Source: Poa pratensis (lineage: Eukaryota > Streptophyta > Magnoliopsida > Poales > Poaceae). Taken from it: a DNA stretch of 64,000 bases. The translations under genes were made by a program, and so were the position numbers. Positions 48,504-64,000 of this stretch are shown here, piece by piece (position 1 is the first letter of the stretch; every line of letters starts with the position of its first letter). The stretch is from assembly GCA_947311845.1 (NCBI GenBank), contig CAMZMU010000060.1, positions 62,001-126,000 of the forward strand. Reading direction: 5' to 3'. The notes beneath the pieces are model-generated. The model worked only from the letters and a program-made list of their open reading frames with translations, was not told where the DNA came from and did not search any database.

Positions 48504-49277
48504 CTACACGGCTAGAGTTTTAGTATCAGGAACATCTATCCCAACATTTGCCAAGCTTCCAGCCCTCGTCGCGTACCTACGAACATACGCTATGATAGCC
48601 TCACGATCTAAGTCCGTAAACGGTCGTCCATCACAGTGTTTATGCGGCAATCCCTTCGAGGTGGCACCGATGTCCAAGTTGGGATGATGAGACCTCACAA
48701 GTGTCCAAGCGACACAAGCTCCTTGCCGAGCGGCGGAATGCTTCCATTCTTTTATAATTACCGAAGCTCGGCGTAGCGTTTTGACCAGGTCATACAAGTT
48801 GGTTGGAACGTCTTTCGACGGAATTAGTCACTTGAGCAACTCAACTGCTGCTACCTTCAACTTCTTCATGTCCTGACATGTCCACTTTAAACGATCCTCC
48901 GGACACAATCCCAATGAAACATCAAAGGATCCTGTGTTTATAATAAGAGTAATCAACAACCAGACAAAAACATGATGATCACATCTCATAAAAATAAATA
49001 AAAGTCCTGCCAGAACAAACCTAAACAATCTCGCCGTGCACGAATCAACTAAATTAACCAATTTTTTAACTGATCGAGTTACCCCCTCGATCTGCACTTC
49101 CATTTTATTCTTGTATTCAACAGATACACGTGACAAATAATCATGTTCCTTTTTGCAGTCAATGAGATCACGTACCAAGAAGATATTCTTTCTCTTAAGC
49201 GGACGAGTTTTCGTCGTTAACGTGTCACAAGCCCTGTTAATACGTTTGTTTTCTCTCGTGTCTACGTTGGATTCCAC
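48504..49277 (-). pseudogene. Unrecognised gene fragment, two or more exons, nonsense mutation
   Basis: The minus-strand exon from about 49277 has MESNVDTRENKRINR and a helix-rich EYKNKMEVQIEGVTRSVKKL segment. After an intron there is LKWTCQDMKKLKVAAVELLK, then an in-frame TGA at about 48826-48828, after which the frame continues (LYDLVKTLRRASVIIKEWKH, AYVRRYATRAGSLANVGID) to a stop at about 48504. The continuity across the TGA suggests a recent nonsense change in a once-coding exon. I do not recognise the family. It lies upstream, in transcription direction, of the RPA1-like remnant on the other side of the CACTA, so both may have belonged to one older unit. Confidence 0.5.
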
Positions 49278-49299
49278 TGAATTTGTCGGCCCTTTAGCC

Positions 49300-49830
49300 T
49301 ACAGCGGGGAATTACTCACACACGGATGGAGGAATCATGGATGGTTGATGGAGAGGCGTTGGTGATGATCTCGTCCAAATCCCAATCCCGGCAGGGTGCC
49401 AGAACAGGAATTCTGTCCCCGAACTAGGGTTTGTGGTGGCGGCGGAGCTCGGAAGCGTTTTTGATAAAATCCTTCGGGGGTCGCGAGTTTTAGGTTGAGG
49501 CGAATAAGTAGTCCAGAGGGCGTCGCGAGGGGGTACCCGAGGCTGCCAGACACCACCCCGGCGCGACCCCACCTCTAGCCGCGCCTGGGGGTTCTCTGGG
49601 GTCCGTGGAACCCGTCTGCAGTCCATCTTCTGGCTCCGTGGGTCTTCCGACAAATTAGAATTTATGGAATTTTCTTGAATTTTTCTGGGAACTTTGATTC
49701 CGGCAAAGACATTAAGGTAATTCTGCTGAAAACAGAGTCCGTGTTAGTTTCATTCAAATTATGCAAACTAGAGGCTAAACAATAACAAACGTGTTTGGAA
49801 AAGGGGATACGTTTTAGACGTATCAAGACT
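49300..49830. repeat. Dispersed-repeat fragment
   Basis: The sequence ends with a small palindromic terminus (GATACG-TTTTAGA-CGTATC) near 49806-49827 and includes a GC-rich block at 49380-49640. It has the look of a terminal fragment of a dispersed Triticeae retroelement in reverse orientation. No partner end or TSD was found, so the family is not named. Confidence 0.4.
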
Positions 49831-50473
49831 CCAGCTAATTTCCAGATTCTCCAGTTTAGTCAAAGATGTAAGGACATGTTCCACTATCAGTGTGGCATTT
49901 TCAATTGGTAGAAACGCCTTCTGAAGTGGCTTATTATAGCTCGAAACATCCTCTTAACCGACGTGACAATTGGTCCTGTAGAACATGGAAGGCTGACATC
50001 GTCGACAAACACCTTCTGGTGCATTGTGACGCGATTCATGCGCTTGAAAATCTTGCGTTTTCTTTTCCATGATACTCGGTGACGTATTTTTCTACTCCAA
50101 GGCCAACCACGAAAACGGCTGTCCTCGGTGTTTCGCCACTTTTTTTGGCGTGTGAAAAGAAGGTGGTTGACCATCCGACAAAGTGAGAAACGGCTTATAA
50201 TCAGGCGTGTCGGATGCTTCGAGACGCCTAATCCTGTGACATTTTATGTCGAGGGACAGACATACTTAGCTGAAAGTTATTTAAAGGGTCGTGAAGGTTA
50301 AAAAAATACCACCGTTTTAGATCTCTGGTCCCACCAAGGGACACAATCGAGTAACTGGCTACATCTTTGCCGATTCGAACAAGATCGCAATCACTACCGG
50401 GCAGAACACCTCGGAAGCTCCCGACTCCCAGATCTTCTGAAAACCCTAACATCTCGACCCTTCTAGAATCCCC
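49831..50473 (+). promoter_or_regulatory. Upstream region and 5' UTR of GCN5
   Basis: This is the intergenic stretch before the GCN5 start codon. A minus-strand frame at 50174-49887 shows no domain. A TATTTAAAG sequence near 50278 could act as a TATA-like element, but the transcription start is not determinable. The last 60 bases before the ATG (AAAACCCTAACATCTCGACC and onward) look like plant 5' UTR. Confidence 0.4.
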
Positions 50474-58294
<7,821 letters not shown>

Positions 58295-58376
58295 ATTGAT
58301 CATCGGTTACTTGTTGTGAAGTGTGATAGTTGCAGACATGCTAGTTATACCTTCCAGCAATGTGTTATTAGTGGGA
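58295..58376 (+). other. Residual 3' flank of GCN5
   Basis: About 80 bp separate the stop codon from the start of LINE-like sequence. No AATAAA is visible within it, so the native polyadenylation site may have been displaced or may lie in the inserted element. Confidence 0.5.
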
Positions 58377-58479
58377 CAGTGCTAGGCGTCCCCCGGGGGA
58401 TCTGGGGCAAAAATCCCCCGGGTACCTGCTGACACGTGTCACCTCTAGATTCATAAATTCCCTCAATCCCGCTTTTGCT

Positions 58480-58720
58480 TTATATGAAGCAAAAACGGTT
58501 CGCGCGTAATAAGAATTTTGTACTATTGTAGTAAAAAGTATAATTTCAACCAAAATCCTCGCAAATGGTTCTACAAAGCAAAAAACAGTTCGCGCGTGAT
58601 AAGATTTTTGTGCTATTGTAGCAAAAGTCCAATTTCAACCAAAAATCTCGCAAATGCTTTTGTAAAGCAAAAATGGTTCGTTTGTAATAAGAATTTTGTA
58701 CTATTGTAGTAAAAGTCTTC
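58480..58720. repeat. ~90-bp tandem repeats in LINE 5' region
   Basis: GGTTCG(C/T)(G/T)(C/T)GTAATAAGAATTTTGTACTATTGTAG-type units occur three times, at about 58495, 58587 and 58675. Each is followed by AAAAGT...AATTTCAACCAAAA-type text. Confidence 0.8.
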
Positions 58721-58849
58721 TCAAATCTAACAAAATATTTCTACAGAGAATTTTTTTCATTTGTAGCAATTTTTTTGTGCGCTGCTCGTAGGAAATGCTA
58801 CTAAGGAGAAAAAAGTTCCATTTGAAACATTTTTTTGCTATTATAGGAG

Positions 58850-59540
58850 TTTCGACGAGACCTCGCTAGCAACATTAGAGAACACCCCTACACTATGTCG
58901 CCATGGTAGGCGCTTGCAACAACGTAGATGGCCCGCTTGCACCATAGTAGATGCTTTTACGGAGCAAAATGCGCGCCATCGGTAACATCGCTGCGTGTCG
59001 TGGGTAGCAACGTCGCGCCCCTGGTAACATCGCTGTCTTGTCGGTACCAAATGTAATGTCATGCGCTGTAGGTAGCATCGTCGGCTCGTTGGTAGCAACG
59101 TCGTGAGACGTTTGCAGCATCCCTTCAAAGCATTGTCGGATACCGTCGGTAGCATCGTCAGCTCATCAGTAGCAACGACGCGCGCCATCGGTAGCGTCAC
59201 CGCGCGCCGTCAGTAGAAACACCGCGCGCCGGTAGCATCGTTGGCTCGTCGGTAGCAATGCCATGCGACGTCGATAGCAACGCTCTGAGCCGTCGCTAGC
59301 ATCGCCACGTGCTGTCGGTAACATCGCCGCGTGCCGTCGGTAGCAACGTCGCGCTCCCCCGGTACCATCGTTGCCAGCTCGTCAGTAGCAATGTCATGCG
59401 TTGTCGGTAGCATTGCCAGCTCGTCGGTAGCATCCGCTTGCAGCGTCACCGCCGTCACCAGTGAGAGCAGCGTCGTCGCTGCCTCGCAGCACCCGACCTT
59501 TGCCTGTGGTAGCACCGGAGAGCACGCCGGAGATCTCATA
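58850..59540. repeat. Degenerate GGTAGCAACGTCG short repeats in LINE 5' region
   Basis: The phrase (C/T)GGTAGCA(A/T)CGTCG and near variants recur about 20 times at roughly 24-35 bp spacing. The open frames on both strands here are by-products of this repeat. Confidence 0.8.
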
Positions 59541-59799
59541 GCAACAAATATTTTGCTACAACCATTTTCAAACTTTGCAACATCTCGTAAACAAAAATTG
59601 CAGCATGTGAAAAAAATATTGCTACAACAATTATGTGAACTTGCATTAAAAGAGGAACTTTTTTTGCTACAAATCTTTCCAAAATTTGCATCACCTTAAA
59701 AAATTACTCCATACACACCTATGGAAGCACCTTCGACCGACGCTAGGAGCAACTACAGAAGGGCAGATGTCATGCATGGGAAAATACTGCAGCCGAAAA

Positions 59800-62700
59800 A
59801 CACTAGCCGCAGGAGTGCTGAGGATGTTGGGTGAGGGTCGGGGCTCCCGTGACTCGCGGGGTGCCCGCGAAAGCCCCACGGTGAGCGCTCCACCGCCGTC
59901 GGCGTTCATCGATTCCCGCCCCTCGCCGGGCGGCGGCATCGGCGGGCGGTTCTGGGCGCTCGTGGACGAGCTCGAGGAAGCGGATGTCAGCGACGCGAGC
60001 GATGTCTCCGCTCCGTCCACCCCGAGCGGCGTGGGCTCCAAGCTCATGCTCGGAGATTACCTCCAGGCCGCAGCGGAGCGTGGCGGCTCCCTGCGTGCTT
60101 CTCGCCGGAAGGCGTTCGCCCCAGGTGGGCGAGGCTCGAGCTTCCCAGCGAGCTCCGGCTCCAGCCGTCATCGAGACTCCCCGCAGCGGGAGTTCTCCCG
60201 CGCCTCGCGCGCGAGGATGGCAAGGTCGCCGGTGCGGGGTCGGAGGGGCGCTGGACCGGGGCTAGGGACGCCAGCCCTCTGCGGTGGCGCCCCGACGTCG
60301 TCGCCGCCGGCAGGGAGGACGGGTAGGGTTCGCTCTCCCTCCCCTGTCTGGCGTGGGCCGGCTGATGGGCCGGTTCTGCACCCTAGCGGGGATGCGGCCT
60401 GGCCCAGTTTGTCGATGGCTGCAAGCGGTGGGCCATGTGGGCCGTCGTATCGTTCCGCGTTGGCGGAGGCCCAGGTGGAGGCTGGCCAGACTCTGGAGCC
60501 TGGCCTAGCTGCGCTCGGCGCGGCGTCGCCCGTGCTGGAGGCCCAAGCCCATCGCTGGCTGTGGGTCCCACGGGGATGCGGTGACCTGGCGCTAGGGTTT
60601 CCCGCAATCCTTGAAGAGGTACGGCGGTGCAGACGATCTGCTCGAATCGTTCACATCGCGCGCACCCCACCTCCGCTCTCCCGGTACTTCGCTGCGGTGA
60701 CGGCCATGGACCCCCGTGCCTAGAGCTCCCAGCAGGGCACCAAGCGCCGGCATGGAGACTGCCGCCCGCAGGTGGCGGCGCGTCGCCAGGAGGAGGAGCT
60801 GTGCTCCAAGGCGCTGGCGGCACAAGGAGGTCGCAAGCCGGGGGCGGGCAAGGTCGCCAGGAAGGGAGCAGACAAGCCGGGGGACAAGCCGCCGCCGTCG
60901 TGGTGGCTACTATGGGAGAAGAAGAGAGAGCAGAAGGAGGCGGCGCGTCTCGCGCTCAACTCGTGGCCACGCCAGACGCGGGTCGGGCGGAGGAGCGTGT
61001 CCAGGGCAAGATGCCGGTGGCGCAAAGGGCGCCAGCTTCAACTCCGGTTGGGGTGGCACCTCTACCACCCAATGCCGAGGCCCCACCCTCCGAGGTGGAG
61101 TGCTTCAAGTGCGGGCATCCTGGTCATTACCAGACAGCCTGCAAGAACGCGCCGATCTGCGTTCTTTGCGGCATCGACGACCACCATTCGGTGGACTACA
61201 CCGCAAAGGGCAAGCGACCAGTGCTCCGGACCCTCGACAATGCCATTGTCGGGGAGGGGTTTTTCGACCTTGATTTCGAGGAAGATTCCCTTGACGAGGA
61301 GGAGGACTCGAACGAAGCGGTGATCAACTTCAAGGAGAAAATGCTCTCCGCGCGTGAGCTTTACCGCGAGCTCCACCACCTCATTAAGGTGGAGTGGGAC
61401 TGGCAGGTGGTCGCGCTATCCGCGCGGGAGTTCTCTGTCGTCTTCCCCTTGCGGGAGACCATCCGCATGTGCACCCGTAGTGGGCGGGTGTACTTGTCCC
61501 TCAGTGGTTCCGAGGCGGGCATCCGGCTCGCGGACACTAATCCGGCTCCGGCCGAGGTCCTCAAGGAGGTGTGGGTGAAGCTTACTGGGCTGCCCAAGAA
61601 GATGCGGCGCTCCGACCGCTTGCTTGCTGGTCTCGGCATGCTGGGCGACATGCTGGAGGTGGATGAGGAATCCATCTGGCGTAAGCAGCCAGTCCGCATG
61701 CGGTTGGCTTGCCGCAACCCATCCAAGCTCAAGGGATCGATCCAGATCTTCCACAAGGGCAAGGGTTTCGTGGTGGGTGTGCACGTGGAGGGACAGCAGG
61801 TGGCCCCTCCCCCACCTCCCTCTCCTCCGCCAGCACCCCGCCGCGATGAGGAGGATGATGACGAGGAGATGGATGACTTGTCCCCTGCCAATGAGGAGAG
61901 GGAGGCCGCGGGGTGGAAGGACCGTGCTCGTGGGACCGAGCGGTCCACCCTGCTGCTACCGTGAGGGAGGGGGATGGGTGGGGCGGTTCGGCCCCTCCCA
62001 TGACCACTCGCTCGGCCCCGGGTGCCCTCCAGCATTCGGAGATTCCGTCGATCGATACCGACAGTCAGGGGACTGTGGTTCCTGTTATCGACGAGTACGA
62101 CTCCTACCTGCCTTAGGCCGGGGCTTGGCCGCTTCCGCTGATCACGCTTGAGCGCTTGCGTGAGCTGGAGCGAGGGTTCGACGCCACGGTCGCGGACCTG
62201 AAGCTAACTCTGAGTCGACCGGTTTCTCCTCCGGTGGACTCCTCTACCCTCATCTCAGCTGGTTCAGGTGAGGAGGGATCGCCTTCTAAGAACACGGAGA
62301 AGACCTCGCCGAGTGACCTGGAGTCGGACGGCCACGACTCGGACGAGGAGGCGCTGGCCGAGGCCAAGGAGACGTTGGACGAGGACGACTGTGGGGAGCT
62401 GGTGACGCCGTTTGAGGTGTCGCGCCGCCGCCGCACCAAGACGGTTACCGGCCCGCCGCGCAAGAGTGCACGTCTTCTCGGCCAGGCGGCGTCGGTCCCT
62501 GTGGCGGAGTGGGCGCAAATCCGTGCTGTGACCAAGAACCTCGAGCCCCAAGGTAAGAACGCTTTCGCTATTTCCAAGATCTTCCTGATTCGCATCTAGA
62601 GTCGGTTATGCATGATGTGGGGTTGGCGTTTTCTGTTGAGTCGGGGTCTCCGGATGAGGTTTTGCCACTAATTCATGCTAAAGAGGTAGCACAGGCATCG

Positions 62701-62880
62701 CTTCCGGAAGCGGCGCTTCGCAGAGAGCTTGCTGCCGCCGAGGCAGCAACCAACCCTCCCAGTACCGCTGGGGAGGAGACCACGTTGGGTGGATTTGGTG
62801 CTCCCAAGCCTACCCCGAGAATTACCCGCGGCAGCGCTGTGGGTTCCCGTCGTGGGCGGAGGAAGAAACAGACCGCGTAG
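59800..62880 (+). pseudogene. LINE ORF1 (gag-like, CCHC zinc knuckle), disrupted
   Basis: ORF1 encodes the RNA-binding protein of the LINE. The start is uncertain; one candidate is the methionine at 59824 (MLGEGRGSRDS). Early sequence has GGRFWALVDELEEADVSD. At 61100-61160 CFKCGHPGHYQTAC gives a CX2CX4HX4C knuckle, followed by more Cys/His. A charged region and a C-terminal RRGRRKKQTA close the frame at the TAG at 62878-62880, directly followed by the ATG of ORF2. The frame is broken by a stop near 60721, a frame change near 60940-60960, a stop at 61962 and further shifts around 62000-62610, so no full protein can be made. Confidence 0.75.
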
Positions 62881-64000
62881 ATGCGGGCCGGTTTCTGTAA
62901 CATCCGTGGGTTCGGTCGACCGGGACGACGGATCCAGATACGTGAGCTTATTTCCCGAGAACTGCTTGATTTTGTTGGTCTTCAGGAGACAATCAAACCG
63001 GCTTTCTCTTCGGTTGAGCTTCTCAGTATCGACCCCCGTGGACGGTTCGCATGGCATTCGGTGCTGGCGATCGGTCATTCCGGGGGCATGCTACTGGGGG
63101 TGAAGGAAGATGCCTTTGAGGTGAAAGGTTGGAGTAGTGGCTCCTTCTTCATTAGAGCGGATGTTCTCTAGCTTGACACCTCTTAGTGTTGGTCCATGTT
63201 CGTTGTCTATGGTCCTGCGGACCATCGCCGCCCTAAGGCTTTCCTGCTAGAATTATCAGCAGCGGTATCCGCATGTCCATTCCCGCTTGTGGTTGCCGGT
63301 GATTTTAACCTGATTAGGGGATCAGAGGACAAAAACAACGACAATATTAACTGGCCCATGGTTCATAGGTTCAATGATTGCATTGCAAACTTGGCACTGA
63401 GGGAAATCCGTAGGGGCGGAGCCAGATATACATGGACAAACAGACAGCTTAACCCGGTCCGGTGTGTGTTGGATCGGGTGCTGATGTCCACAGATTGGGA
63501 AAATCTGTTCCCTTTGTGCACTCTGGTGGCCGAACCTATTATTGGGTCTGATCACTCTGCTCTTATTCTTAGCTCGGGGGAAGAGGCTAGGAAGAGGAGT
63601 AACCGCTTCTTCTTTGAGAAGAGCTGGCTGGAGCGCCCTGAGTTTGGGGACTTGGTGCTCCAGAAGTGGCGAGAGGTGGAATCCTCGGGGGATATCCCAT
63701 GGGACTCCATCTCTGCCTGGCAAGCAGTGTCTACTAGTCTTCGTCAATTCCTCAAAGGCTGGGGCCGGGCCAATCTGGGGAGAGAGGACAAGGATGCCAA
63801 GGAGGATTTGCTTGCTCAGATCCGGGCGCTTGACATGAGAGCTGATTCCTCAGGTCTTGACGACGAGGGTTGGGCGCTTCGGTATCACCTGGAGGACCAA
63901 TTCACCCACCTTTCTAAGGTGGAGGAAGAGTACTGGCACCAGTGGAGCCGTCTCAACTGGCTGCTAAAGGGTGATGCGAACACCGCCTACTTCCATGCGA
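62881..64000 (+). pseudogene. LINE ORF2, APE endonuclease part (partial, with stops)
   Basis: ORF2 encodes endonuclease and reverse transcriptase. Only the endonuclease and the start of the linker are in the window. Motifs in order: FCNIRGFG, LQET (metal-binding Glu), FVVYGPADHRRP, VVAGDFNLIRG, ARYTWTN, LDRVLMS and GSDHSALIL, the N...E...D-N...SDH series of APE nucleases. After this is WSRLNWLLKGDANTAYFH, typical of the linker before plant LINE reverse transcriptase. In-frame stops at about 63169-63171 and 63184-63186, between the GGMLLGVK and VYGPA blocks, disable it. The start codon directly abuts the ORF1 stop. Confidence 0.85.

Larger units (their letters stand above)
58377..64000 (+). 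mobile_element. LINE (non-LTR retrotransposon), 3' end beyond window
   Basis: A long repeat-bearing 5' region (58377-59800) is followed by an ORF1 with a zinc knuckle and an ORF2 beginning with an APE-type endonuclease, the layout of plant L1-like LINEs. Reverse transcriptase and 3' tail are beyond the right edge. The 5' boundary near AGTGCTAGGCGTCC is estimated from the loss of GCN5 flank. No TSD can be checked. Confidence 0.78.

Overview
The window looks like repeat-rich nuclear DNA of a grass, most probably a Triticeae species (wheat, barley or Aegilops type). It holds layers of nested transposable elements (TEs) around one intron-rich plant gene. That gene, at 50474-58294 on the + strand, is the histone acetyltransferase GCN5/HAG1. 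Its 13 exons splice into an uninterrupted 509-codon frame. Nearly everything else is TE-derived, and almost every TE gene carries stops, frameshifts or deletions.

Layout. 1-5100 is a minus-strand Ty3/gypsy-type LTR retrotransposon (element 1) that runs off the left edge. It sits in a reverse-oriented fragment of a long LTR family, here called LTR-A (5101-6819). 6820-8942 is a mosaic of older LTR-retrotransposon debris. 8943-18225 is a second, pol-less relative of element 1 (element 2). A complete 4.3-kb LTR-A copy (12314-16629, target-site duplication, TSD, GGAAG) is inserted in its leader. 18226-21936 and 48041-49300 are the two halves of older sequence that holds an RPA1-like single-strand-DNA-binding protein pseudogene.

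The two halves are separated by a 26.1-kb CACTA transposon (21937-48037, TSD AAG). It carries a Transposase_24-type gene (22747-29284, minus), a ~503-bp tandem array (about 29650-33290), a B3-domain-like gene on the opposite strand (33962-35599) and a decayed TNP2 transposase (36120-39476, minus). Three further elements lie inside it. A 3.57-kb CACTA of another family (23142-26706, TSD AAT) splits a coding exon of the Transposase_24 gene and carries an AP2-like fragment. A non-autonomous Helitron (39922-47694) is itself hit, 7 bp inside its 5' end, by a second Helitron (44477-47687).

GCN5 follows. Its introns host a foldback MITE (intron 3) and a gene-fragment-carrying hAT-like element inside another terminal-inverted-repeat element (intron 9). 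About 80 bp after the stop codon the sequence becomes a LINE (about 58377 to the right edge) with a CCHC-bearing ORF1 and an APE-endonuclease ORF2.

Only GCN5 appears to be a working cellular gene. The most useful observations are the ordered nesting with exact TSDs, the host-type DNA-binding domains (B3, AP2, RPA) in or around the transposons, the in-frame tandem splice acceptor and GC-AG intron of GCN5, and a covarying 13-bp palindrome in the gypsy LTRs. All functional names come from reading motifs in the sequence; no database search was run.
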